A stretch of 39,464 nt of DNA from CAYXXN01 sp964469055 (GTDB lineage: Bacteria; Acidobacteriota; Thermoanaerobaculia; Multivoradales; JAHEKO01), in contig CAYXXN010000004.1 of assembly GCA_964469055.1 (NCBI GenBank), forward strand, positions 1 to 39,464. Reading direction: 5' to 3'. The position numbers and the translations under genes were made by a program. Numbering within the stretch: position 1 is the first letter of the stretch; the number at the start of each line of letters is the position of its first letter. The notes under the pieces are model-generated. The model was not told the origin of the DNA. It saw only the letters and a list, made by a program, of their open reading frames with translations, and did not search any database. Positions 15,687 to 24,168 of this stretch are shown in pieces.

Positions 15687-16906
15687 CGCTCGCTCGCTTG
15701 GCGTTGCGCAACGTCGGCCGCAACCGGCGGCGCACGGCCTTGACCGCCGGCGTCGTGGCCTTGGGCTTCGCGGCGCTGACCCTGTCCGCCGGCTTCATGG
15801 CGCAGAGCTTCGAGGCGCTGCGCGAGGGCACGATCCGCGGCGGCATCGGTCACCTGCAGCTCGCCACGCCGGGCGCCTTCGCCGGCGGCGAGGCCGAGGC
15901 CCTCGCGCATGGCTTACCCGATGCCGCGGCCGTAACAGCTCGGGTAGGAAGGGATCCCGCGGTAAGGGCGGTCCTGCGGCGCGTCGATTTCTTCGGCCTG
16001 GCGAGCGGCGCGACGCGCACCGTGCCGTTCGTCGGCGCCGGGCTCGAACCGGAGGCCGAGGCGGAGAGCATGGACACGACGCTCCTCCTGGTCGGGGGCC
16101 GCTGGCTCGCCGAGGATGGCGCCGAAGCCGTGATCGGCTCGGGTCTCGCGGCTTCGCTCGACGCCGGGTTGGGGGACGTCATCACGCTGCTCGCCATGAC
16201 CGCGGACGGAGTGCTGAACGCTCTCGACGTGGAGGTCGTAGGGATCGCACGCTTGCCGGTGAGGGAGTTCGACGATCGCTATCTGGCAACTCCCTTGCCG
16301 ACGGCCCAAGCCCTTCTCGTGGCCGGCGACACCGTTTCCAAGCTGGTCGTCATGATCGAGGACGCCGAGGAAGCGCGAGTCGTTGGCGAGCGGCTGCGCG
16401 TCGCGCTCGCCAACGAGGGCGTCGAAGTCGACTTCCGCACCTGGCGCGAGCTCGCCGTCTTCTACCGCCAGGTGCGCACGCTCTATCTGGGGATCTTCGG
16501 GTTCTTGGGCTCGGTGCTGGTGGTCATCGTGCTGTTGGCGGCCGCCAACAGCATGCTGATGGCGACCACCGAGCGCACGCGGGAAATCGGCACGCTGCGG
16601 GCGCTCGGCATGCGGCCGCGGGCGGTGGCGCGGCTGTTTCTCTTGGAGGGTGTCGCCGTCGGCGCTCTGGGCTGCCTCGCCGGGGCTATCTGCTCGCTCG
16701 CGGCGCGAGCGCTGCTCAACGCTGCCGAGATCGTCCTGCCGGCGCCGCCGGGCGTGGCACATGCGGTGCGGCTCTTCCTCCAGCTCTATCCCGCGGCTTA
16801 CCTGGCCGCGGGGGCCGGCATGCTGCTGGCGGCGCTCCTCGCCGCCTGGCTGCCGGCTCGCCGAGCCGGGCGCCGGTCGATCGTCGAGGCCCTCACCCAT
16901 GTCTAG
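15683..16906 (+). CDS. ABC transporter permease (FtsX/LolC/MacB superfamily)
   Basis: A 407-aa permease with the MacB/LolCDE layout: N-terminal membrane helix (about 18-40) after the amphipathic LARLALRNVGRNRRRT, a large periplasmic MacB-PCD-like domain (about 45-265), then three helices (about 270-295, 320-345, 370-395). The coupling stretch ATTERTREIGTLRALGMRPRAV is characteristic. Such transporters extract lipoproteins or expel substrates from the outer leaflet of the inner membrane. With one permease and one ATPase gene, it probably forms a homodimeric exporter. The next gene encodes a LolA-like carrier, suggesting that a lipidic cargo is passed across the periplasm. The GTG start is fixed by the 4-bp overlap. 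Confidence 0.9.
   Translation: MTLARLALRNVGRNRRRTALTAGVVALGFAALTLSAGFMAQSFEALREGTIRGGIGHLQLATPGAFAGGEAEALAHGLPDAAAVTARVGRDPAVRAVLRRVDFFGLASGATRTVPFVGAGLEPEAEAESMDTTLLLVGGRWLAEDGAEAVIGSGLAASLDAGLGDVITLLAMTADGVLNALDVEVVGIARLPVREFDDRYLATPLPTAQALLVAGDTVSKLVVMIEDAEEARVVGERLRVALANEGVEVDFRTWRELAVFYRQVRTLYLGIFGFLGSVLVVIVLLAAANSMLMATTERTREIGTLRALGMRPRAVARLFLLEGVAVGALGCLAGAICSLAARALLNAAEIVLPAPPGVAHAVRLFLQLYPAAYLAAGAGMLLAALLAAWLPARRAGRRSIVEALTHV
15934..15960 (+). repeat. Dispersed motif, long copy B (core AACAGCTCGGGTAGGAA)
   Basis: Second long copy, in the permease gene. The codons gta aca gct cgg gta gga agg gat ccc gcg gta agg form the sharpest island of atypical codon use in this gene. See 12760-12786. 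Confidence 0.55.
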
Positions 16907-17642
16907 CTTCTGGAGCGCCGCCGGGGCGCTCCTCGCCGCGTTCGGTCCGCTCGCTGCGGCTGCCGATCCGGCGACCCTCGACGCCGCGGCGCTGCTGCGC
17001 GGGGCCGACACGGTGCGCTCGGCGCTCGAGGAGGGTGTCGTGCGGCTGCGGGTGGAACGCTCGAGTGCTGCCACCGTGGAGCGCGACGAGATCGAGCTCT
17101 TCGTCGGTGGCGGCGCGCGGGTGTTGGCGGTCTTCCGCGCGGGGCGCCAAGAGGGGCGGCGGCTGCTCGCCGTCGAGGGCGAGAGCTGGCTCCTGGTGCC
17201 GAGGGCGCGGCATCCGATCGCCGTCGCGGGCCAGCAGCGGCTGGCCGGCGAGCTCGCCATCGCCGATCTCGCCGGTTCGCCGCTCGCGGGCAGGTACGCG
17301 CCGACGCTGCGCCCGGCAACCGACTTCTTGGACGCCGTCGAGTGTCGGGTGCTGGATCTGACGGGAGCGCCAGGCGACGCGCATCCCTCGGCCGTGCTCT
17401 GGCTGGGTGTGGCCGACGCTCTGCCGCGGCGGCTGCTCCTTCGCCTGCCCTCGGGCCGTGACGCGCGCGAGATCGTCTTCACGGCCTTCCGCACCGAGCG
17501 CGGCCGCACGGTCGCCGAGCGGCTGGTGATCCGCGATCTGCTGCGGCGCGGGACCGAGACCCGCGTCGAGTTCGTCGCCTACGAGGCACGGGCCATCGAC
17601 CCCTCGATCTTCACCGTCGAGGGCGCGCGAGCTCTGCCCTGA
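16899..17642 (+). CDS. LolA-like outer-membrane lipoprotein-sorting protein family member
   Basis: 247 aa with a signal peptide (about 1-22, cleavage after AAAA). The mature part fits the 'outer membrane lipoprotein-sorting protein' LolA-like half-barrel: ELFVGGGARVLAVFR, then SWLLVPRARHPIAVAGQQRLAGELAIADLAGSPLAGRY, the usual 'W.y.P..r....i....rl.gs....Dl' run. Family members carry lipids or lipidated cargo through the periplasm and are often encoded next to MMPL or FtsX-like transporters. The start ATG overlaps the permease stop by 8 bp. It corresponds by position and fold to ApeG of aryl-polyene loci. No lipobox is present. Confidence 0.8.
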   Translation: MSSFWSAAGALLAAFGPLAAAADPATLDAAALLRGADTVRSALEEGVVRLRVERSSAATVERDEIELFVGGGARVLAVFRAGRQEGRRLLAVEGESWLLVPRARHPIAVAGQQRLAGELAIADLAGSPLAGRYAPTLRPATDFLDAVECRVLDLTGAPGDAHPSAVLWLGVADALPRRLLLRLPSGRDAREIVFTAFRTERGRTVAERLVIRDLLRRGTETRVEFVAYEARAIDPSIFTVEGARALP

Positions 17643-17659
17643 ACGCTGGCGGCGCGGGA

Positions 17660-17665
17660 TAGAGT
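17660..17665 (+). promoter_or_regulatory. TAGAGT box before the SDR gene
   Basis: TAGAGT, then ccgcgcc, then GTG at 17673. The layout is identical to that before the ABC ATPase gene at 14990, apart from two bases. No SD is present. Confidence 0.35.
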
Positions 17666-17672
17666 CCGCGCC

Positions 17673-18449
17673 GTGGATCTCGGCCTCGAGGGCAAGGTCG
17701 CCCTCGTCACGGGAGCGAGTCGCGGGCTCGGTCTGGCGACGGCGCGCGCGCTGGCACGCGAGGGCTGTCGGTTGGCGATCTGCGCCCGCGGGGAGGAGGG
17801 ACTACGCGAAGCCGCGGCCGAGCTCACCGCCGCGGGTGCCGACGTCCTCGCCCTGCCGCTCGACATCACCGACGCGGCGGCGGGCGAACGGCTCGTCGCG
17901 GCAGCCCGCGAGCGCTTCGGCGGGCTGGATGTCCTCGTGAACAGCGCCGGCAGCAACCGGCGCGCGCCCTTCGTCGATTTGGCCGACGCCGACTGGCAGG
18001 CCGTCCTCGAGGCCAACTTCACGGCCCACGTGCGCGTGAGCCGCGCCGCCGTGGCGTCGATGCGCGAACGCAGGGGCGGGGTGATCTTGTTCGTCGCGTC
18101 GCTCTTCGGCCGCGAGGCCGGCGGCCCCGACCTCGCCGCCTACAACAGCACCAAGTCCGCCCTCATCAGTCTGGCCAAGATCATGTCGCTGGAGCTCGCC
18201 TCCGACGGCATTCGCGTGCTCTCCGTGGCCCCCGGCTCGATCCGCTTCCCGGGTGGCAGCTGGGACCGACGCGCCTTGGCCGACCCCGAAGGCATTGCGG
18301 AGTTCGTGCGCCGCAACCTCCCGTTCGGCCGCTTCGGCACCGCCGAGGAGGTGGCCGACGTCATCGCCTTCCTGGCCTCGCCGCGGGCGAGCTGGATCGC
18401 CGGGGCGTGCGTTGCGGTCGATGGCGCGCAGTCGCGCTCTCTCATCTGA
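17673..18449 (+). CDS. Short-chain dehydrogenase/reductase
   Basis: A 258-aa classical SDR with cofactor motif TGASRGLG (13-20), NSAG (90-93) and catalytic S143, Y157 and K161 (AAYNSTKSAL). The closest general class is 3-oxoacyl-ACP reductase-like or 'SDR family oxidoreductase'; the substrate cannot be read from sequence. It follows the LolA-like gene by 30 bp and could be cotranscribed with the polyene operon as a second reductase, or transcribed from its own TAGAGT box with the methyltransferase gene 15 bp downstream. The GTG start is supported by the box and by the immediate Rossmann strand. Confidence 0.85.
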   Translation: MDLGLEGKVALVTGASRGLGLATARALAREGCRLAICARGEEGLREAAAELTAAGADVLALPLDITDAAAGERLVAAARERFGGLDVLVNSAGSNRRAPFVDLADADWQAVLEANFTAHVRVSRAAVASMRERRGGVILFVASLFGREAGGPDLAAYNSTKSALISLAKIMSLELASDGIRVLSVAPGSIRFPGGSWDRRALADPEGIAEFVRRNLPFGRFGTAEEVADVIAFLASPRASWIAGACVAVDGAQSRSLI

Positions 18450-18464
18450 CCGGGGTAGGCGGCC

Positions 18465-19631
18465 ATGTTCGTCACCGTCCGCCTCGGCCCCGGGCGCGAG
18501 AAGCCGATCGCGCAAGGGCATCCTTGGGTCTTCTCGGGGGCGGTGGCGAGCGAGGTCGGGGCGCCCGGGGCGCTGGCCCGGGTCGAGGCGGCCGACGGCA
18601 GCCTGCTGGGGATCGGGTTCTGGAACTCGGGATCGCGCATCCGGGTGCGGATGCTCTCCCGCGTCGAGGTCGCGATCGACCGGGCGTTCTTCCGCCAGCG
18701 TCTCGCAGTCGCGCTCGAGCGGCGTCGGCTGTTCTTGCCCCCGGAGACGACCGGCTACCGCGTCCTCAACGCCGAGGGCGACTTCCTCCCGAGCTGGACG
18801 GTGGACCGCTTCGGCGACATCCTGGTGTCGCAGATCACCTCGGCCGGGCTCGAGTCTCTGCGCGCGGAGGCGTACGCGGCGCTCGCCGAGTTCTTCCCCG
18901 CGACCGCTATCGTGCAGGCCAACGACCTGCCGGTCCGCCGGCGCGAGGGTCTGGAGACGGCCGACGAGGTGATCGCGGGCGCGGCGGTCGCCGAGGCCCC
19001 CTTCACGGAGAGTGGTCTCGCCTTCATTGCCGACCTCGCCGGCGGCCAGAAGACCGGCTTCTACTGCGATCAGCGCGAGAACCGCCGTCTGGCCGAGACG
19101 CTGGCGGCCGACCGGCGGGTGCTCGATCTGTTCGCCCACAGCGGGGCCTTCAGCCTCTACGCTCTGCGCGGCGGCGCCCGCTCGGTCACGGCGGTCGAGT
19201 CCGCCGCCCGCTTGGTCGCCCGCGGGCGCCGTCAAGTCGCAGCCAACGACTTCCCCGCCGAGCGAGTGAGCTGGGTCGAGGAGAACGTCTTCGAGGACCT
19301 GCGCCGGCGCGAGGAGACCTTCGATCTCGTCGTCTGCGACCCGCCGCCGCTGGTCAAGCGGCGAGGCGACCTCGAGGCCGGAGCGCGGGCCTACAAGGAC
19401 TTGAACCGCCTCGCCTTGCGCCGGCTGGCCCCCGGCGGCCTGCTCCTCACCTTCAGCTGCAGCGCCGCCGTCGACGCGCGCCTCTTCCGCCAGATCCTCT
19501 TCGCGGCCGCCGTCGACGCCGAGCGGCGGGTCACGCTGCTGCGCCCGCTCGCCGCGGGGCCCGACCACCCCAACGACCTGGCCCACCCGGAGGGGGAGTA
19601 CCTCAAGGGGTGGCTTGCTGCGGTCGATTGA
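18465..19631 (+). CDS. rlmI: RlmI-like class I rRNA large-subunit methyltransferase (PUA + SAM domain)
   Basis: 388 aa. An N-terminal PUA-like domain (about 1-70, with QGHPWVFSGAV) precedes the EEHUD-like strip VLNAEGDFLPSWTVDRFGD (100-118). A Rossmann domain follows, with GGQKTGFYCDQRENR (193-207), motif I VLDLFAHSGAFS (219-230) and VCDPPPLVKR (near 288-297). E. coli RlmI methylates C1962 of 23S rRNA at C5. Length and domain order match. The symbol is by family resemblance; paralogues with other targets exist. ATG 18465 is the first in-frame start after the SDR stop. Confidence 0.85.
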   Translation: MFVTVRLGPGREKPIAQGHPWVFSGAVASEVGAPGALARVEAADGSLLGIGFWNSGSRIRVRMLSRVEVAIDRAFFRQRLAVALERRRLFLPPETTGYRVLNAEGDFLPSWTVDRFGDILVSQITSAGLESLRAEAYAALAEFFPATAIVQANDLPVRRREGLETADEVIAGAAVAEAPFTESGLAFIADLAGGQKTGFYCDQRENRRLAETLAADRRVLDLFAHSGAFSLYALRGGARSVTAVESAARLVARGRRQVAANDFPAERVSWVEENVFEDLRRREETFDLVVCDPPPLVKRRGDLEAGARAYKDLNRLALRRLAPGGLLLTFSCSAAVDARLFRQILFAAAVDAERRVTLLRPLAAGPDHPNDLAHPEGEYLKGWLAAVD

Positions 19632-19765
19632 GGTAACGCCACCGGTCGGGAGCGCACCCCCCTACTCGAAAACAGCGCCCAGCGTAGCCCCATCGGTCCG
19701 CCGGCTAGTTGCCTCTGTGGTTTGTTAATCTCATTTTTTCTTTCTTGTACCGCAGGAGGTCGCCA
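19632..19765. other. Intergenic region with dispersed motif and T-rich stretch
   Basis: 134 bp between the RlmI-like gene and the propeller gene. It holds a motif copy (19657-19676) and an AT-rich tract with a run of T at 19733-19739. It ends in a strong SD (AGGAGGT, 19754-19760). TAATCT at 19726-19731 is a possible -10. I see no clear terminator hairpin. Confidence 0.4.
19657..19676 (-). repeat. Dispersed motif, divergent copy (GCTGTTTTCGAGTAGGGGGG)
   Basis: A copy with the TCGAGTAGGG core, 25 bp after the RlmI-like stop codon. The AACAG half is replaced by TGTTT. Confidence 0.4.
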
Positions 19766-22700
19766 ATGCGCAGGATGGTCGGATGCTGGTTGCTGGGTGG
19801 GGGTCTGGTGGCGGGAGGTCTCCTCGCCGAGATCGATCCCGAGTTGCTCGCGGGAATGAAGGCGCGGTCGATCGGGCCGGCAGGGATGAGCGGGCGCATC
19901 GCGGCGATCGACGCCGTGGTGGCCGATCCCGACGTGGTCTACGCCGGGGCGGCGACGGGGGGCCTGTGGAAGTCCACCAACGGCGGCCTCACCTGGGAGC
20001 CCATCTTCGACGAGGAGAGGGTGGCGGCGGTGGGCGCCGTGGCGATCTTTCAGCCGAACCCCGACGTCGTCTGGGTGGGCACCGGCGAAGGCAACGTGAG
20101 GAATAGCGCCTCGGTCGGCAACGGCGTCTACAAGTCCTTGGACGGTGGCGAGACTTGGCAGCACTTGGGCCTCGACAAGACCGAACGCATCTACCGCATC
20201 CTGCTCCACCCGACGGATCCCGACGTGGCCTACGCCTGCGCCCCGGGCCAGGAGTGGGGCGAGAACGCCGATCGCGGCGTCTTCCGGACTCGAGATGGCG
20301 GAATCTCGTGGGACAAGGTGCTCTACGTCAACGAGCGCACGGGCTGCGGCGACCTCGCCATGGACCCGGCCAACCCCGAGAAGCTGTTCGCCGGCATGTG
20401 GCAGTTCCGCCGTTGGCCCTATTTCTTCCGCTCCGGCGGCCCGGGCTCGGGCCTCTACCTGTCGCGCGACGGCGGCGCCTCGTGGAAGAAGCTGCAGGAG
20501 GAGGACGGCCTGCCGAAGGGCGATCTCGGCCGCATCGGCATCGCCATCGCGCCCTCGGGCCCCGAGATCGTCTACGCGCTGGTGGAGGCGGAGAAGAGCG
20601 CGCTGCTGCGNNNNNNNNNNCAACGAGGACATCAACGTCGCGCCGCGACCGTTTTACTTCGGCGACCTGCGCGTCCACCCGACGCTCCCGAACCGGGTCT
20701 ATAGCCTCGACTACGGCGTGCGCGTCTCGGACGACGGCGGCAAGAGCTTCCGCGACCTGCTCGACTACAACCAGATCCACGGCGACAACCACGCGCTGTG
20801 GATCCACCCGACGAACCCGGACCTCCTCTACCTCGGGGATGACGGCGGCTTCCGGGTGTCGCGCGACGGCGGCGCGACCGTGTTCTTCTCCACCAATTTG
20901 CCGGTGGCGCAGTTCTACCACATCGCTGTCGACAACGCGGTGCCCTACAACGTGATGGGCGGCATGCAGGACAACAGCTCGTGGCGCGGCCCGTCGGCGG
21001 TGTGGGAGGGCGGCGGGATCCGCAACCACCAATGGAAGCTGGTCGGCACGGGCGACGGCTACGACGTGCAACCCGACCCCGAGACCCCGGACCTCGTCTA
21101 CTCGATGTGGCAGGGGGGGAACCTGCAGCGCTGGGACGTGGCGACGGGCGAGGTGCGGGACCTGAAGCCGCCGGCGCCCGAGGGCGTCGAGCTGCGCTTC
21201 AACTGGAACTCGGCCCTGGCCCTGGATCCCTTCGCGCCCGGCACCCTCTACTACGGCAGCCAGTTCGTCCACAAGTCGACGGATCGCGGAGAGACTTGGA
21301 CGATCGTCAGCCCGGACCTGACGACGAACAACCCCGACTGGCAGCGCCAGAGGGAGAGTGGCGGCCTTACGCCCGATGTCACGGCCGCCGAGAACCACAC
21401 GACGCTGCTCGCCATCGCCCCGAGTCCGGTCGAGGCGGGCGTGATCTGGGCCGGCAGCGACGACGGCCGCGTGCACGTCACCCGCGACGGCGGGGCGAGC
21501 TGGGAGAGCGTCGAGCGCAACGTGCGCGGGGTGCCGGCCAACACCTGGGTGCCGCACATCGAAGCCTCGCCGCACCACGGCGGCACGGCGTTCGCGATCT
21601 TCGACGACCACCGGCGCGCCAACTGGAAGCCCTACGTCTACCGTACCGACGACTACGGCAAGACCTGGGAGAACCTCGCCGACGCTGACCGCTGGGGCTA
21701 CGCCCTGGTCATCGAGCAGGACCCGGTGGAGGAGGACCTGCTCTTCCTCGGCACCGAGTTCGGCCTGTGGGTGTCCCGCGACGGCGGCGAGTCCTGGACG
21801 CGGTGGAAGCACGGGCTGCCGACGGCCTCGGTGATGGACCTGGTGATCCATCCCCGCGAGCACGACCTGGTCATCGGCACGCACGGCCGCGCGGCCTACG
21901 TCCTCGACGACATCCGGCCGCTGCGCACGCTGGCGGAGGTCGAGGGCAAGAAGCTCCACCTTTTCCAGGCGCCCGCCGCCCAGCAGTACTCCGAACGGCC
22001 CGAGCCCAGCGGCTTCGGCCTCGGCGCTGGCGAGTTCCGCGGCGAGAACCGCCCCTATGGAGCGCTCCTCACGTACTGGCTCGATTTCCCGGAGCTGCCG
22101 CTCCCGGACGAGGACGACGAGAAGGAAAGAAAGGAGAGCGAGCGAGCGGCGGCGCGCGTTGCGGCCACCTGGGGTCCCGAGCCGCCGCCGGTGGCGGCAG
22201 CGGAGGATGAGGAGGCGGAGGACGACGAAGAGAAGCCCAAGGTGAAGATCGAGGTCGCGGACGCTTCCGGCGAGGTGATCCGAACCTTCGAGGAGCCAGC
22301 CGTGCGCGGCCTCAACCGCACGGCCTGGGGTCTGCGGCGCGACGCCTTCGAGCTGCCGCCGCCGGCGCCCGACGAGGAGCGCGACGAGCACCCCTCGGGC
22401 CCCGAGGTGCCACCCGGCGACTACACGGTGACGGTTTCCTACGGTGGCGAGTCGGCGAGCGCTGCGGTGCGGGTGCTCCCCGATCCACGCTCGACCAACA
22501 CGCCCGCGGACTGGGCGGCTCGCTGGCAGGCGATCCTCGCCGCTGGGGCACTCAACGACGCGGCCGTCGAGGCCATCGAGCGGGTGCGCGAGACGCGGGC
22601 CGACGTCGAGGCGCTGCTCGAGCGCGCCGCCGCGGCAGAGAAGGAGGACGGTGGGGAGGGCGCCGAGCCGTCCGGCGAGGACGAGGCCGAGGACCCCTTC

Positions 22701-23030
22701 GTCGCAGCGGGCGAACGGGCGAAAAAGGGCCTCGACGAGCTGGAGAAGCGGCTCTGGCAGGCTCCCGAGACCACCAAGGGCCTGGTGGCCGACGAGGACG
22801 TCCTCACCCGACTCGCTTACCCGCGCTTCTACTTCCAAGGCTCGTGGGCGCCGCCCAGCCCGAGCCACTGGGCCTACCACGAGGCGGCCCAGCAGCGTCT
22901 CGAGGAGGTGTTGGGCGACCTCAACACCTTCTTCGAGGGCGAAGTGGCCGAGTTCCGCCGGCTGGCCGACGAGAAGGCGCTGCGCCTGCTGCCGCCGGTC
23001 GAGGCCTTGCAGGTACCAGCCGAGCAGTAG
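19766..23030 (+). CDS. Secreted BNR/VPS10-type beta-propeller protein, interrupted by an assembly gap
   Basis: About 1,085 visible residues plus a gap. ATG 19766 has a strong SD (AGGAGGT at 19754-19760, 5 nt away) and a signal peptide (about 1-20, MRRMVGCWLLGGG...). Many Asp-box repeats are visible: STNGGLTW, SLDGGETW, TRDGGISW, SRDGGASW, STDRGETW, TRDGGASW, SRDGGESW, the mark of sortilin/VPS10 and BNR propellers. A C-terminal third follows with a highly acidic Glu/Lys linker (about bases 22100-22245), a beta-sandwich-like segment and a helical tail. Frame changes across the N run: left frame to 20610, right frame from 20622. Continuity needs a true gap of a multiple of 3 nt. Such proteins are abundant in Acidobacteriota; the ligand or substrate is unknown and hydrolase activity is unproven. 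Confidence 0.88.
20611..20620. other. Assembly gap (10 N)
   Basis: Ten undetermined bases, most likely a scaffold placeholder. The gene on either side is in phase only if the true insert is a multiple of 3. The left side ends just after SALLR and the right side resumes at NEDINVAPRPFYF, so a short Asp-box segment is probably missing. Confidence 0.95.
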
Positions 23031-23060
23031 AATGCAGCGAATCACAAGGAGGAGATCGGA

Positions 23061-23543
23061 ATGAACGGACGATCGATGGGTTTGGCGGCGCTGGCCGTCC
23101 TCGGCAGCCTGGGGCTCGCCGCGACTGGCGTGCGGGCGATGAGCCACAACGAAGCGATGCGGGCCGCCATCGAGGCCAGCGCCCGCCAGTTCGAGGCCGC
23201 CTTCTCGGCTGGCGATGCCGCCGCGGTCGCGGCGCTCTACTCCGAGGAGGGGAAGGTCCTTCCGCCGGACGGCGAGGTCGTCAGCGGGCGGGCGGCGATC
23301 CAGGCCTTCTGGCAGGGAGCGATCGCCGCCGCGCCGGGCACCGGGCTCGCGTTGCACGTCGAGGAGGTGCTGGGCGATGGTGACGTCGTCGCCGAAGTGG
23401 GTCACTACACGATGACCGATCCGGCGGGCGCCACGATCGAGCAGGGCAAGTACACCACCCTGTGGCGGCACGAGGGCGACACGTGGCGGATCTACCGTGA
23501 CATCTGGAACCTGACGCCACTCGCCCCGATGGCGGCCGAGTAG
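23061..23543 (+). CDS. Secreted NTF2-like (SnoaL/DUF4440-type) protein
   Basis: 160 aa. SD AAGGAGG lies about 8 nt before the ATG. A signal peptide (about 1-26, MNGRSMGLAALAVLGS..., cleavage after VRA) precedes a single cone-shaped NTF2-like domain: AIEASARQFEAAFSAGDAAAVAALYSEEGKVLPPDGE, then the sheet ending WRIYRDIWN. Family members act as small ketosteroid-isomerase-like enzymes or binding proteins. No catalytic Asp/His pair can be assigned with confidence. It lies 30 bp after the propeller gene and may be cotranscribed. Confidence 0.8.
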   Translation: MNGRSMGLAALAVLGSLGLAATGVRAMSHNEAMRAAIEASARQFEAAFSAGDAAAVAALYSEEGKVLPPDGEVVSGRAAIQAFWQGAIAAAPGTGLALHVEEVLGDGDVVAEVGHYTMTDPAGATIEQGKYTTLWRHEGDTWRIYRDIWNLTPLAPMAAE

Positions 23544-23631
23544 AGCCGCGAGAGGGTCTCACTCGGCCAGCGAGTCCGGCGAAACGGGCCGGTCGGGGCT
23601 ACAATTGGGCTCGACTCTGGAGGACACCGAG

Positions 23632-24165
23632 ATGAACGCTTCGCGATTCTGGCCTGCCGCCGCAGCCCTGACCCTGGGGCTGGGGCTCGCCGGCACGGCG
23701 TCGGCGCAGGGCGGCGATCCCGGCCCCACGCCGCTCGGCCGGGAAGGCTTCATGTGGCAGACGGACATCGATCTCGCCAAGGAGGAGCTGGCGCAGTTCG
23801 CCGCCGAGCTCGAGGGGGTGAGCCTCGAGGAGTGGAAGGCGGGAGCGGCGGCCTGGGTGGAAGTCAGCCGAGAGGAGGCCGACCCGCTGATCGAGGTGCC
23901 CAGCTCGTTCCACGTCGGCTCTCTCGACGCCGAGCGGGCCGAGGTCGAGATCGACGATCCCTACGATCCGGCCCCCCGCTGGGAGATCCGTTACGAGAGC
24001 AAGGTGCCGCGCGACCTGACGCTGGTGCTGAGCGACACCAACTCGACCCGGGTGACCTGCCCCCTGCGGACGACGCTCGAGAGCTCCCCGCGCGCCTACC
24101 TGGGCGTGTTCGTGCGCGGCCCCGTCATCGAGTGCTTCGCGCGCACCAGCGGCGTGGCCGGCTGA
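23632..24165 (+). CDS. Secreted hypothetical protein
   Basis: 177 aa, not recognised. A clean signal peptide (about 1-26, ending GTASAQ) is followed by a Gly/Pro-rich start, a helical acidic segment (DLAKEELAQFAAELEGVSLEEWKAG) and a beta-rich C-terminal half. Two cysteines in that half (TCPLRTT and IECFART) could form a disulfide. ATG 23632 was chosen because TGGAGGA at 23618-23624 is a good SD and the signal peptide starts there; the frame also allows a GTG or other start further upstream. TACAAT at 23600-23605 is a plausible -10. It ends 3 bp from the convergent UPF0047 gene. Confidence 0.6.
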   Translation: MNASRFWPAAAALTLGLGLAGTASAQGGDPGPTPLGREGFMWQTDIDLAKEELAQFAAELEGVSLEEWKAGAAAWVEVSREEADPLIEVPSSFHVGSLDAERAEVEIDDPYDPAPRWEIRYESKVPRDLTLVLSDTNSTRVTCPLRTTLESSPRAYLGVFVRGPVIECFARTSGVAG

Positions 24166-24168
24166 AGA

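Noticed and set aside
20611..20620. Apparent frameshift in the propeller gene at the N run
   Set aside because: The frame change is an effect of an arbitrary-length placeholder. Continuity is restored by any gap that is a multiple of 3, so I do not call a pseudogene.
20328..23471. Very long minus-strand open frame (over 1,000 codons) opposite the propeller gene
   Set aside because: It is antisense to a gene with clear Asp-box repeats, SD and signal peptide. Its product is Arg/Gly/Val/Leu-rich without motifs, as expected in GC-rich shadow frames.
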